NCBI GenBank assembly: GCA_914767715.1
Contig: OU612066.1
Span: 6,701,001-6,765,000, forward strand
Length of the DNA stretch: 64,000 bases
Direction of reading: 5' to 3'
Source: Membranipora membranacea
Lineage: Eukaryota; Bryozoa; Gymnolaemata; Cheilostomatida; Membraniporidae
Each line of letters begins with the position of its first letter. The first letter of the stretch is position 1. The notes under the pieces were generated by a model, which saw nothing but the letters and a program-made list of their open reading frames with translations, searched no databases and was not told where the DNA came from. The translations under genes were made by a program, and so were the position numbers. This document shows, piece by piece, positions 1 through 12,184 of this stretch.

Positions 1-153
1 GTTTCCAAGATACTGCTCTGTCAGGTTTGTCTAATCTGGTTGATATTGGTTGCGGTATGTTCGCTTGTTGGAGAATAATCATTAAAAGTGTGTCAACAAA
101 GGTTTTGTACGCTAGATTCATATTGACTGAACATTTATATGATAATTTCACAG

Positions 154-3100
154 GAAGCCAAGGTCCAAGTGGAAACAATGGAGCTAGCGGTCCAGCTGGT
201 CCTGCTGGTTTACCTGGAGCTACTGGACAAAAGGGATCTGGAGGTGTATCCGGTGCTTTAGGACCTAAAGGAGAAGTCGGTGAGTAACTGGAAACAATTT
301 TGACATAATTGATAATTGGCACTTTTCTTGGATATCAATTCCATCCCCGATGTTTGAAACGTCTATTGATGACAAGCCATGATCTAGTTCAGTGGTTCCT
401 TGATGTGAAGCCTGTCTGGCTCTCATGTACTGTCAGGTAGATATATAGACCTATGCGCTCCCTATGTTAGATTTGAAAGACCCTCTAAAATTGAACAGGG
501 TGTCATAGCAGTTACCCAAGTTTGTGCCTTTATATTCATGATTAGCAACTCCAAAAACTAAAGACCTATGCCATTGATGCCTGTTGAAAGTGTTCTTAGT
601 ATGTAATTCGTTTTGTTTTCATGAAAGTACTGAGACTGTCCTTATGAGCTGGCTACAATGATAAATATTATATCGCATCTGAGCATTTCCTACAATGGGT
701 GTCCGAGTCTACAGATGCTGGAATGTAAAATTATACAAGATAATATTTGCATTTCTTTCTGTGTGTAGGTGCAACTGGAGCTCAGGGAAATCAAGGATCA
801 AGTGGACCTTCTGGAGCTACTGGAGCCCGAGGACAAGCAGGTTCTACTGGACCACAAGGAAACAGAGGTCAATCAGGACCTGCTGGGGCAGCCGGACCTG
901 TCGGTGCCACAGGTCCTCAAGGTAAAGGGACCAAAATAATCATGCTATCACGCTCTATATACCAATTCGAACCAGCGGTGGAATCTTGTGGATATTGTCT
1001 TTATTGAAGCTAATATCTGTAACTGCTGGATCATTTGATTACTCAGGTGTTTTTTCCTGTTATCTATATTTTCTCATGATTATGTATATTCTTTAGGTCT
1101 TGGAGGATCATCTGGACCTGCTGGAGCTCCAGGACAGAAGGGAGAGTCAGGAGTTCAGGGAAACCAAGGTAGAGTTGGTGCTACTGGATCTGCCGGTCCT
1201 GCTGGTAACCCAGGCTCTAGCGGACCTAGCGGAGCTACAGGACAGAAGGGACAGAGTGGAAACAACGGATCTCAGGGTCAGAAGGGAGAACAGGGAGTAC
1301 AGGGATCCTCTGGACCTGCTGGTGAGTGGTCTATCTAATCAATAGTTGTACTCAATTTGTTTGTCGTCAATCATTGTCTGATCTTAGGCCTGCTTAGCCA
1401 AGAATATATGCCAGATATACATACTGTTTTTTCCAAGAGATTGTTGGCGATATTGCTAAAAACACAAGTGACCAACAGAACATAGATGTGCTCAAAAACT
1501 GTAACATTTCAATTGATTAACAAAGGTTCTAATGGAGTGAAAGGAGACAAGGGAGCAGCTGGAAACAGTGGAGTCAATGGTGGACCTGGTGCACAAGGAG
1601 CTACCGGTCCCTCAGGACCCTCTGGTCAGAAGGGAGCTCGCGGTGTTTCTGGATCTATTGGAAGTCAGGGTTCGGCTGGAGCTACCGGTCCGCAGGGTAA
1701 CAATGGTAACCCAGGAAGCAGCGGACCAGCCGGCTCTACTGGTGCTACCGGACCAAGAGGTATGTCGAAAAAAGGCTTACCTTAGAAGCTTGTCCTACAA
1801 GACAAATAGGTACCTGATATAGTCTGATATTATCATGCAGGAGAAAGTGGATATTAGTACAATGAAATTTAATGTCCGAGCTAGTACTCAGTAAGCTAGC
1901 GTTTACCAGTCTAATCAAATTAAAGCAATTTTAAGCATCCACTACAGTATGCATAAAGATGGTAATATTTCACATTCTATCCCTACTAGGTTTCCAAGGT
2001 AACCAGGGATCTCAGGGAGCCAGCGGACCAGCTGGTTCTAACGGAGCGACAGGTCAGAAGGGAGACCGAGGTAACAGCGGGGTCAATGGAAGGAATGGAG
2101 CTACTGGTGCAACTGGACCATCTGGACAGAAGGGTAGTTCAGGAGATAGTGGATCAGATGGTAACCCCGGTTCTCAGGGACCAAAGGGAGATGCAGGTAA
2201 GATCAAATTTTCATACATTTACGGCATGTCAATCAATGGCCTTGATAAAATTGTGAACAAATTTGAAATTAAAATAGCAGATTTTTAATGCGCTTCACAT
2301 TGATCATTGATGAATTTGCAGCATCGTGCAATGTGCATAATGGAGTTGTCTATTCAAACACTTGCTTTAATAACATGAAGATAATCTGTAAATGCAGAGA
2401 TCCTGAAGTTTTTGACAGCTTTAGTCCTCATCGGTTTACGTGTTGGTTATGATAAGTGAGTTGTGCACTTTTTTTCCAATTTGCAGATTAATTGCATATA
2501 AAACCTCGAAATGTAGTAGTGTGTAGTGGGTAGTTGTATTTAGTATGTTAACTTTTTGATTCTGGTCATCAGGTACTTCTGGAGTTCGTGGTAATGATGG
2601 ACCTGCTGGACAGAAGGGTCAAAAGGGACAGACTGGTGTACAAGGAATCCAGGGAAGGAAGGGAGAGGTTGGAAATGATGGACGCAACGGAGCCACCGGA
2701 CCCAAAGGATCACGTGGTGACTCTGGTTCAGCTGGAGCCACAGGATCGGCAGGACAGCGTGGAGCTACTGGATTTAGTGGACAAAAGGGAGAAGTTGGTA
2801 AGCATTTTAGTTTGTGTAACAATTTTAGGTAAAAACTGGTCGTGGAATGTGATTTGTGTGCAAGATAGATATTTATTTTGGCATTAGAAGATGTGGGCAT
2901 ACAATTACAAAATGCTAGTTTGATTACAAAGCTATACAAACCTGCTTTCATGAATGCTAACTCATACTCAATATTATTGGTCTTGCAACATGATATTTTA
3001 AACCCGATGCAGATATTCAAATAGCTAACGGGTGAGTAATAGAAAGCAGCTTTTATTTATACAATTATTGTGTCCATAATGGTTGGAGTTGTTAGTCGCA

Positions 3101-6100
3101 TGCTGTCATAGTGGTGCTGGGATTTGACCCGTTACTGATTTACATCAGGTGATCGGGAGATTCTGGAGCGGAGCAGTTATTGTTGTTGGGTGCAGCTTGT
3201 TTATCAAAGCTTTGTATCACATACGGATACTCCACAGGTGATGGGCTATTTGCTTTTCTTGTCCTGGAAGACCAGCAATTGTACGCTAAAAGCAGGCCTG
3301 GCCATTGTGAGCTTGGTTGCTGCAGACAAAAGACTCAGTCGCCATGAGCATGCATATTGTTAGTTTTTCTCATTTGGTAGGTTTTGAAAAGAGTTGCTCT
3401 TTCAGATCAAACGAATATTTTCCTAATTGTTAACAATGTTCGTAACACAATTTTTCAGGTAATCAGGGTAATAAGGGAGAGCGTGGAACAGCTGGAAACT
3501 CAGGCTCACAGGGAGCAACAGGACCCCGTGGATTTAATGGGATTCAGGGACAAAAAGGAAATAATGGTGACTCCGGATCTCAAGGGCCACAAGGAAACAT
3601 CGGAGCCACTGGACCTAAAGGTATGTCCAGACAAGTGAAGTGATATCACTGGTATAAACATGCTTTTATTAAATTGTTGCAATAAAAGATCCTTTCCCTA
3701 GTAACATAACCATAACTCTCAACTATGTGAGCTTATTAGCTAATACTCTTCAAGAACGTTTAATTTCTTTCGGTTTTTTCTCATCCTTACCAAATTTCCC
3801 GAATTTAATTCTTTCATTTTTTACTTGCTCTAGGATCATCTGGAGATTCAGGAAGTAATGGAGCCCAGGGTGCATCAGGAGAGAAAGGATCAAAGGGAGA
3901 AAGAGGGTTCAACGGTTCTAATGGCGTTAAGGGTAATGCTGGAGATAGCGGTTCTAACGGATCTCCTGGAGCACAGGGCCAGAAGGGAGAAAGTGGTACA
4001 CAGGGATCTCAGGGAAGGAAGGGAGAAGTGGGAAATTCTGGAGCTACTGGTCCTCAAGGCTCAAGTGGTAAGACTTCAACATTGTATTGTTGTTACATTT
4101 CTGCAACTTAACTTTTTATTTGTGGCAATATAAACGATTTATGACAATAAATCACAAACAGATTATTTAAATCAACTGCAGAGGGAACTCTGTAACCCAA
4201 TAAAACTATGTTGTTAGGACATTAGTATCATATAAATGATGGAAACTTAGATTATGTTTGTTTTGATTTCAGGTCAGAAGGGAGAGCGAGGATTTGATGG
4301 ATCTCGGGGAGCCACAGGAACACAGGGAGAACGAGGCTTCCAGGGAAATAACGGTCAAAAGGGAGAGCGCGGTAACTCAGGATCACAGGGAGCACCGGGT
4401 AATCGGGGAGCTACTGGTATCCAAGGCCCTGCGGGAAGCCGTGGAGCTACTGGATTCACAGGACCCCAGGGATTCTCTGTAAGTAAACAGCATCGATGAT
4501 TTGGTCTGTTCTAATTGTGCCACAGTTACCATACAAAGCATATTACGACTACTTTTATAATCCGAGTATCATCTAAAAAACAGTCTTACACTCTCTAAGA
4601 AGAGCAACCCAACTCATAACAATTATCGATCTTGCTAACAGGGTACTAAGGGACAGAAGGGAGCACTGGGTAACCAGGGACCTCAAGGTTTACAGGGATC
4701 ATCCGGAATAAAGGGACAGAAAGGTCAAAATGGACAAAACGGTCTCAACGGATCACAGGGAGCCACTGGACAGAGAGGAGCTACTGGTAGCGCCGGATCT
4801 CAGGGTCAGAAGGGAGAGTCTGGTGTACAGGGATCTCAGGGAAGGAAGGGAGAGGCCGGTACTGACGGCTCAAAGGGTAAGTGATCAGAATCTCAGCCTT
4901 TATCACCTGTATGATATGTTATCAGTAAACCTTCCTTGAATCTCAGGTGCAGCGTTAGCTAAGATGGTCTTTGTGTTTGTAAATCCTCTTCGTTTTCATA
5001 GTTTTCCTGTTTGTTACATATACTTGATGAAAACATAATTTACATGTTACCAGGTGAACAAGGAAACAATGGATCACAAGGACAGAAGGGACAAGCTGGT
5101 GTTAACGGATCAAACGGCCAGCAGGGTATTCAGGGATTCGCTGGACAGAAGGGTCAGAAGGGACAATTTGGGTCCACTGGACCACAGGGAGTACAAGGAT
5201 TCTCAGGACAGAAAGGTATGTAATGTTAAATTAGTCTACTTGGTTTCAGTTCTGTACTCCATCGGGACTGCACGACTTTAGAGCATAATTAAAAAGCCAA
5301 CATTATCCTAAAAGTTACATTTATACAAAAATTGTATCATACTTCTCTCCAAATAAAAACTCTCATAGTGTACTAACTATGTTTTAGGTGACCGAGGAGA
5401 CCAGGGTATACGTGGATCTACTGGCTTTACTGGACAAAAGGGAGAGATTGGAAACGCAGGCTCTCAGGGAGAGAAGGGAGCATCTGGTACACAGGGAGGC
5501 CGTGGTCTCAAGGGAGAAAGAGGAGAAGGCTTCATCAGTAAGTAATCAGCTATTACATCTCAGCACCACTGCAGCTTTCTGTTAAATTGCGGTCTTATAA
5601 CAAATGTTGTGTCACCTTATTCAGCTTCTAAGAAGCCATACATTTAGCGGTTTTACTATACAAAATGTTTAGAATGGTTCACTTAACATCATGAAGGTAT
5701 TCAAGATATTCAAGGCATTTGATTACAAGTGTATTCTCTTTATCTTTGTCTCTCCACTTTTCCTTATTTTTTAAGTTATTTGTTTTGTCACTGGATGAAA
5801 AACATTTGCAAATATGAATGTGGATTGACGATAAAAGTATATATATATATATATATATATAAGAGGTTATTTCTTCTTGCAGCCACAGACTTCTGCGCCA
5901 ACAGCCCTTGTCAGGAGAATAGAAATGCTTTCTGCCGCAGTTATTATAACAGATTTGAGTGTTATTGCGCTGAGGGATATGAAATCGACTCCAACGATAA
6001 CACAGGTAGGTCAACAAGTGTGCATTTGTAATATCTAAATATCCGAGCTTTAAGGCTTTATGACAAGTAAATTAATATAAGTCTTTGGTCCAAATAGTAA

Positions 6101-7650
6101 CGGTCATTGGTAAGGTTAATTTGAAAAAGTCCTTGTCCTCGTATAGTTTTGCAAATGACTCCTACAGTAGATTGGTTGAAAGAAGGGATATTTTATCAGA
6201 CCGGTGTATTCATGTGGGTTGGTTGTCTTGTCATACCTCATTTATATTACCCTCCATTACCAGCGTTTTTCCAGTTAAATGCTCCTTGGGACTAAAGCTT
6301 ATTTGGTAATTCAACTCTTAATCTCGCTTTTAGCTTGTGTTGATATTGATGAATGCGACATCTTAGTGGGAAATCCCTACCCATGTGACCAGTTCTGCTT
6401 CAACAGAATCGGTAGATTCGACTGTGGCTGTGCTGAAGGATTCTTATTAGACGATGTGAACCGTGCTCAATGTAACGGTATGTTTTATAGGTCTTTTCAA
6501 TTAAATGATAGTTGATTATGCAAAATAAACACTCGATTTGCAACCAACGTAGACTGGGAAAACCTAGCATTTGTCGTGCTGCCAAACAAGAAAAGCAGCC
6601 ACGTGACACGCCTATGGAAAATCATGTTGAATTGACTTTTTTTACCTAGTGTATGATGAATTCATTATGGTTTTTGGCTCTAAATAACCAGACGGCAGAC
6701 AGTGAACAAGTTTATATGGTGTTATTGGACACTTAGTGTACCGTTATCAGACGAGCTTATTACCAAACTATGTCTGTAATGAACTCCCTTATTCATGTCG
6801 ATGTCACTCTTTTACATTATGTAGACATCAATGAATGTTTGAACGTAGTGGCACCTTGCGCTGCCAACCAGCAGTGTGTGAACTTCATTGGTGGATACCT
6901 GTGCCAGGATTCCGCTAACAATAATCCATTCCTGCTCAAGGCTGACAATCCCTCTCTGGAGGAAGCTTCAGCTCTCAGTAAGTAATATGGTTATTTATTC
7001 TGCGCACTGTGTATACATTTCATCAGCTCAAAAAACATTTTAATTCAATTGCCTACATTCCAGTTGCTCCCTTGCACTGCAGCGTGACCAGTAGAGGGGA
7101 AGCAACTCCAAATGCAGGCAATGGACCAAACTTGGTCTAACATTTCATTGACCACTGTGCCCTGAGTATTATCACCTGGTAGTTGATCTGCATGATGTAT
7201 AGATAAATATAATACAATTAACACAATAATATAAATGCGACAATATATCAATTACAATTAACAATATTTTAGGGTGAGCGAGCTATTAAGATTAAAAAGG
7301 TGAACATTATAGACCAGTGTTGTAATTCTTTCAATATCATTATAGATGGTACAGGTGTTGAGCCAGCTCAAGAACAGAAATTCATTACAAATTCCGAGGA
7401 GTTGGCGCTCTTCATATCGATGGCTGCTGTTATACTAGTCCTTCTTATAGCCATCGTGGTTATCGTGACTGTCATCCGCCGTATTAAGGGCCAAGTAAAG
7501 AAATTTGGTGATGATGAGAAAGCATTGCCTCGAGTCAGTATCCGTGGTATGAGCGAGCTCGGCCATGATGGAAGTGTAAACCCCGCCTATAGAGCAGGCT
7601 CCTCCGAGGATATAAGTCAAGCAGCCGCCGCTGGGGAAACAAATGCCTAA
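154..7650 (+). CDS. Type I transmembrane collagen with EGF-like domains (3' part of gene)
   Basis: Sixteen exons, all GT-AG: 154-279, 769-921, 1097-1321, 1526-1759, 1990-2196, 2573-2797, 3459-3620, 3834-4067, 4273-4478, 4642-4876, 5054-5215, 5388-5537, 5883-6005, 6334-6477, 6825-6977, 7346-7650. They join without a stop into at least 1013 residues; the 5' end lies outside the window. The first twelve exons encode about 257 uninterrupted Gly-X-Y triplets, mostly split at the first base of a Gly codon. Three EGF-like exons follow, two opening with the calcium-binding signatures DIDEC and DINEC. The last exon encodes a hydrophobic helix (about 7405-7470), a basic stop-transfer RRIKGQ and a tail of about 55 residues with NPAY, a motif type read by PTB domains and endocytic adaptors. 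The predicted topology is collagen outside and C-terminus inside. The protein probably anchors a triple helix at the cell surface. Known vertebrate membrane collagens are type II, so the orientation is unusual. Confidence 0.95.
7049..7121. repeat. 73-bp foldback element, copy 1 (GCCTG...CAGGC)
   Basis: Lies in the last intron of the collagen gene. The ends TTGCC and GGCAA and the inner arms GTTGCTCCC / GGGAAGCAAC are inverted repeats, so the strand can fold into a hairpin. Related copies occur at 35725-35801 and 37749-37812 in chimaerin introns. It looks like a very short MITE-type element. Confidence 0.7.
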
Positions 7651-8520
7651 ATCCTTATTATCTATCTACCCGACTAAGGGATGCCAGTTTACCAACTGAT
7701 TTTTCCATTATACCTTCACAAAATTGCCTGATATGCCCTGTTTTGGCATTCTACTTTTTCCAGTGCTATGCATAATTACAAGGGCGCATTACTCCTTTTA
7801 GGATTTTAGCGATTCTGTTAGGTTTGTGAGTGGTGTTGGAATTTTCCATTATGACAATAGTTCAGCGAGTTCAGCGCAATGCAGTTTGTAATCATTTATA
7901 GAGAAATTTGAATATGGACTGTAGAGTAGAACCATTTGTATCTACATGTGCAAAGTAACATCATCATCCATTTGTTATTCTATTTTGGCATGTAGATAGA
8001 TGTACCATCTAGGGTTGTTGTAAATTTGGTTATGGGTAACGCTTTTGATTGAACAACATTCCTTCATAATACCACCATTCCATTGGCGCATTCAATTTAT
8101 TCAATGATTACTGATCTATTTTTTCACAATCTTTTTTAAAATGTAATGTAACACTTATTTTATTTGTCTGTTATTTTAATTTTATATCCATTTGCTCATG
8201 GAGAACTAGGTTTCCTTCCAGCACAACTAGACTGTAGTAGGTATCATAAGGATTTGGAGCAGGCTGTTTGTTTAAGTTACTGGCTTACTATTCTGTTTTG
8301 AGGCGTTTGCTGTGTTGGTAACGATCGCGGTGTTGCCACACTGTGTGAAGAGAAGGCCGAATGACGGGCATCGTTTGTTACGTGTACTGTTCTGCTTGAA
8401 TGTTATTATGGCAAAATATCAATTTTCATCATCATGATATTACGATTGACATGGTATTATTATTATTATTTTGTTTACTATTACTTTGATAACAATGTTA
8501 ATGGATGTAAATAAAACATG
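7651..8520 (+). other. Probable 3' UTR of the collagen gene with AATAAA
   Basis: This AT-rich stretch follows the collagen stop codon and has no open frame of note. A canonical AATAAA at 8510-8515 is the best polyadenylation signal, giving a 3' UTR of about 0.87 kb. The end is inferred from the signal alone. Confidence 0.55.
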
Positions 8521-8840
8521 GTCTCCTTTGGTTATCAATATTCTTGGGGTTAATTTTGTTTCCTCGTGACCCAGTTTAACAAAAAGTCTCGGATAATATG
8601 TTTCAAGTGTCATCTACAAAAACATGCATTTTGGGGTTGCAAGAAATATTTACATTTGTCTTGGAGATACATAACTTGTTGCCGCAGACCCCCACTGGTG
8701 TCAGTAAATGTGCTTAATCCATAGCAGAGAGCATCGAATATTTTCCATGACGACGGAAACTGCTAGATACAATATGGAAAGACATAAATGAAAAGTACAA
8801 AGCTACAGTATTTAGAAGCAACACGGCTAACTTCTTGCTG

Positions 8841-9027
8841 TTAAAGGGCAACCAAGGTTTCGCAGCAATGCATTAATGGGTAGCAAATAATGTGCTGGGC
8901 AGCATCAGCTTTGTGCAATACACGATGCAAAACTCAAAGTAGTTGCTGACTCTAAGCTGGGTAACACTTCTGCTATTAATCAATTGCCATCAATGAGAGG
9001 TTGTTTGAAATCTTGGTTGCCCTTTAA
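8841..9027. mobile_element. MITE copy 1 (TTAA-flanked, 187 bp)
   Basis: Starts TTAAAGGGCAACCAAGGTTT and ends with the inverted sequence AAATCTTGGTTGCCCTTTAA. TTAA stands at both ends, as expected for piggyBac-type target sites. It has no coding capacity, so it would be non-autonomous. The same site in repeat units B (about 11095) and C (about 12905) lacks the element, showing it inserted into unit A after or independently of those copies. Confidence 0.8.
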
Positions 9028-9408
9028 AGGGCAACCAAGGTTTCGCACCAATGCATTAATGGGTGGGAAATAATGTGCTGGGCAGCATCAGCTTTGTGCA
9101 TTACGCGATGCAAAACTCAAAGTAGTTGCTGACTCTAAGCTGGGTAACACCTCAGTTTAGGGGAGGTTCCAAGACTTTGCTGTAATAATTATAGAGCACA
9201 GGCTAAATAATAACAGGAACAGGAAACTGCTATGTGGTATTCTCTTTTAGCTGAGTTTGAGTGCCTGATGGAAGAAATGTTTCACACGAATTCTGGCTGA
9301 ATAATCATCCGAATTATATTTTGTCTTTTTCCCCATGCAGAAGGTGCAATCTGCTATTAATCAATGGCCATCAATAAGAAGTTGTTTGAAACCTTGGTTG
9401 CCCTTTAA
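9024..9408. mobile_element. MITE copy 2, longer relative sharing a TTAA with copy 1 (385 bp)
   Basis: Same termini as the preceding copy (AGGGCAACCAAGGTTT at the left, AAACCTTGGTTGCCCT at the right) and the same subterminal sequence. It carries about 200 bp of extra internal sequence (about 9152-9351). The left TTAA is the right TTAA of copy 1, so the two sit end to end with no bases between. Copy 1 may be an internal-deletion derivative of this longer form. Confidence 0.8.
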
Positions 9409-10591
9409 GATACGACAGGAACAGAATTTGAAGAAAACTAGTTTTCCAGGAGTTATCATATCACATCAGATTGACAGACAACTCCCACATTTGTATCTGG
9501 TATAGTAGAAGAGGTATTCACAACTATAGCATATTCACTTGCAGAGCTCAGATTAGTTTAATTTTATATTAGTATGTTGTTTTTCGGCAGTATTTACCTT
9601 GTATATCTATATTGCTGATTTCATAGCGAACTACTCCTGGAGCAAATGCCCCAGACAACACTAACAATAATTAGGATGTCCCCAGATGGCTTTTGGGATG
9701 ACAACTGATCAGTGATCATACTAAGAAAACACAACTGTCCTTCTCCCAAACATTATAATAAAGGTGTTATATAAAAATAAACACAGGATTAGATGCTACA
9801 TTTGATGGCCAGATCAATTAAAGTTTTAAAGAAAAACCTCTACATTTAAATAAGACGGGAGTTAAATTAAAGTTTAAGCGGAGGAGTTTAACAATTAATC
9901 TAGTCTGATGATCGCTGGTCAGACTAGGACCGTGGCAATCATGACTGTCCAATGACCTCCACTAAAGTACATGTTGGGTCATGTACCCGGCTGTGTGTCG
10001 GATACATTGTATGTGACAACGACTAGGATCAAGTAAACAAGTGAAATTCTAAATATTTGTTTTGTGTTCCATCATTGGTTTCCCTCAGTTTCTATATTAT
10101 AGCACAGCATACTTTTGTATGTAGTTTAAATTTTCTCCAATCATCTATCAAGGCATGTCTAGTTTATAACATTCAGATACGATCGAGATGCCCGATAATC
10201 CTGCCACCACACCAAAGGGGAAGTAAAATGCTCGTGAGGAGATGAGCAGAAACATTTGCCGCAAGTCATAATTAAATTAATGCAGATATCTTATCAACAC
10301 AGTGTGAGTAATGTATGAACGCATAAAATGAACTGAATATTACATTAAAATAGTATACTGGTCAGTCACCGTACTCAAGCTATACAGTTACCATCATACA
10401 TGTAGGCAGCAAGAAGCTTGAGCTATATCTAAAGTGCAGTTAAGTGTCAAGTCTGGTGCATTGGTAAGAAAACTATCACCATGTTAATCCATACAAACCC
10501 ATAACCTTGAATTCAAAAAATTGAACATAATTTTACCATAATTATACTTAATTTATTTTAATGACAGGGTTGGCAGATGCTAGGCAAACTT

Positions 10592-10619
10592 GGGAAATCC
10601 ACAAAGTGCATTCTGGGAA
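10592..10619 (+). promoter_or_regulatory. Orphan snRNA distal element (ZNF143/SPH-like), unit A
   Basis: GGGAAATCCACAAAGTGCAT followed by TCTGGGAA. The reverse complement contains TCCCAGAATGC, the core of the ZNF143/STAF site used by vertebrate snRNA genes. No U4 follows at the expected distance. Confidence 0.5.
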
Positions 10620-10688
10620 CATCCCATTTAGGTTAAATTGGTACGCATTTCTTCATTCAAATGCAGGAACCATTTTGATTCGCAACGT

Positions 10689-10775
10689 AGATGAATGGAT
10701 AGCGCGCATATGAACGATAGTTTCTATGCGGAAGGCCCGGGTTCAATTTCGGCCATGGGTAGTTCTTGTTTTTTT
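10689..10775 (+). repeat. tRNA-like Pol III promoter, probable SINE head or tRNA pseudogene
   Basis: A-box-like TGGATAGCGCGC at 10696-10707 and B-box-like GGGTTCAATTTC at 10739-10750 are spaced as in an intronless tRNA. A T-run follows at about 10770. The acceptor arms (10689-10695 against 10754-10760) do not pair, so this is not a functional tRNA. It sits where repeat unit A has lost its U4 gene. Confidence 0.4.
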
Positions 10776-11773
10776 CATCATACAAATGGGACCATGGGAC
10801 CATAATGTTTAAAGGCCCTATTATAGCGAACCATGGAAACCAAAAAAAAATGCATTTAAATTGTCGTTCTTCTCGTGCAGACAGGTAACATTTTTTTAAA
10901 ATAAAGGAGATCTTAGCCTCAGGTCTTTGATTTTATCACAGAATGGATGATTCAGACCTGACCCAAATCCATAAGCCATCAATATTTGCCGTAAGAGTAG
11001 GAACTACTAGAATCTAGATACAATAATGGAAAGATTCAATTGAAAAGAACAAAGCTACAATATTTAGCAAGCAACTTGGCTAACTTCTCGCTGTGATGAT
11101 GGGGATGATAGGACAATAAAATAAATTGAAGAAAACTAGTTTTCCAGGAGTCGTCATATTACATCAACTTGATAGACAACTCCCACTTTTATATCTGGTA
11201 TATTCGCAGGTGTATTCATAACAATAAGGATCGTGTAAACGAGTGAAATTTTATGTATTTGTTTCTATATAACCCAACATACTTCTGTAGTTAGTTTCAA
11301 TTTTCTCTAATAATCTTTCGCGGCATGTCAAGCTTATAACATATGGATATGATTGAGAGTGTTAGAGTACCTGACAGATACCATAAATACTCGGGAAGTA
11401 ATATGCTTTGGATGAAGGTGAGCAAAAAGATTTGAAGAAAATCACAATACAAATTTTATGCAGATATTTCATCAACAACACTGTGAGTTATGCATGATGT
11501 TATGAAGTGAACAGAACTGAGTATAACATTGAAAGTAGTATACTGGGCAGTCACCGTACTCAAGCTATACAGTTACGATAATAAAAGTAGGGCAGCAAGA
11601 AGCTGCAGCTATATCAAAAGTACAGTTAAGTGTCAAGTCATTATTAAGGAAATTATCAACATATTATTAATCGATACAAATTCACAACCTGGAATTCAAA
11701 TAATTGAGGGTAATTATAACATAAGTATACATAATTATTGTGATGAAAGGTTTGACAGATGCTAGCCAAACTT

Positions 11774-11800
11774 GGGAATTCCACATAATGCATTCTGGGA
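11774..11800 (+). promoter_or_regulatory. Distal sequence element of U4 copy 1
   Basis: Contains TGCATTCTGGGA, reverse complement TCCCAGAATGCA, the ZNF143/STAF core. It lies 240-266 bp upstream of the U4 start at 12040. Very similar blocks lie at the same distance from the two other full-length U4 copies. Confidence 0.65.
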
Positions 11801-11971
11801 GGAACGTCTGGTTAATAGTAACTAGGTGTAGAATGATAAATCTGGTGTACCTATCAACACTGAATTTTCCACACCAAATTGAAAATCTTCATAAATATAT
11901 AACCACAAAAAGACAATTTCATTCTTTCTATACCCAAAAAAATTGTATCTGATCAATCCAATCTACCTTAG

Positions 11972-11992
11972 TTCTGTTAGACACTAGTCTGG
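11972..11992 (+). promoter_or_regulatory. Possible proximal sequence element of U4 copy 1
   Basis: Occupies -68 to -48 of this U4. It shares only a GTTAGACAC-like core with the GTTGAACACACT block found at exactly that position in the copies at 22109 and 23355. The match is weak, so this promoter may be divergent or weak. Confidence 0.35.
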
Positions 11993-12039
11993 TTGTTGAT
12001 TTCATTTAAGGCGTAGCATTTGTTTATCTTTACCATGTT

Positions 12040-12184
12040 ATCTTTGCGCAGCGGCGGTACCATAGCCAGTGACGTTTATCGGAGGCGTGGTTATTGCTAG
12101 TTGAAAACTTATACCAATACCCTGCACTAACGACGTGAAATACCGTCGGCACGTGCAATTTATGGAGGCTCCTACGGGAGCTGA
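12040..12184 (+). ncRNA. U4: U4 spliceosomal snRNA, copy 1
   Basis: A 145-nt match to U4 along its length: 5' TTTGCGCAG (U6-pairing region), the 5' stem-loop with kink-turn around AGCCAGTGACGTTTATCGGA, TTGCTAGTTGAAAAC, a central stem-loop, the Sm site AATTTATGG and a 3' hairpin GGCTCC-TACG-GGAGCT. Relative to human U4, paired positions change together (loop stem GG/CC to CG/CG; outer stem AUCG/CGAU to ACCA/TGGT), which supports a structured RNA. It differs from copies 2 and 3 in the central stem flank (CACTAACG rather than CACTGACG). U4 pairs with U6 in the U4/U6.U5 tri-snRNP before splicing activation. Confidence 0.93.

Larger units (their letters stand above)
8755..10990 (+). repeat. Low-copy repeat unit A of the U4 region (U4 lost)
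   Basis: Matches units at 11000-12815 and 12820-13785 plus 18152-19080. The shared flank opens with a block around 8758-8840 that recurs at 11010-11100 and 12830-12905. It continues through blocks around 9420-9500 and 10060-10620 and ends with a segment at 10855-10990 that recurs at 18950-19080. The ZNF143-like distal element is kept at 10592-10619. The place where U4 should lie holds unrelated sequence with a tRNA-like promoter. Two MITEs interrupt the unit at 8841-9408. No protein gene is seen. Confidence 0.7.

Noticed and set aside
2619-3020. Minus-strand open frame across a collagen exon
   Set aside because: It is the antisense shadow of Gly-X-Y codons (Pro/Ala-rich reverse reading) with no splice or start context.
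3100-3200. Possible tRNA on the minus strand (GGGTCAAATCCC B-box-like)
   Set aside because: No A box at a suitable distance and no acceptor pairing.
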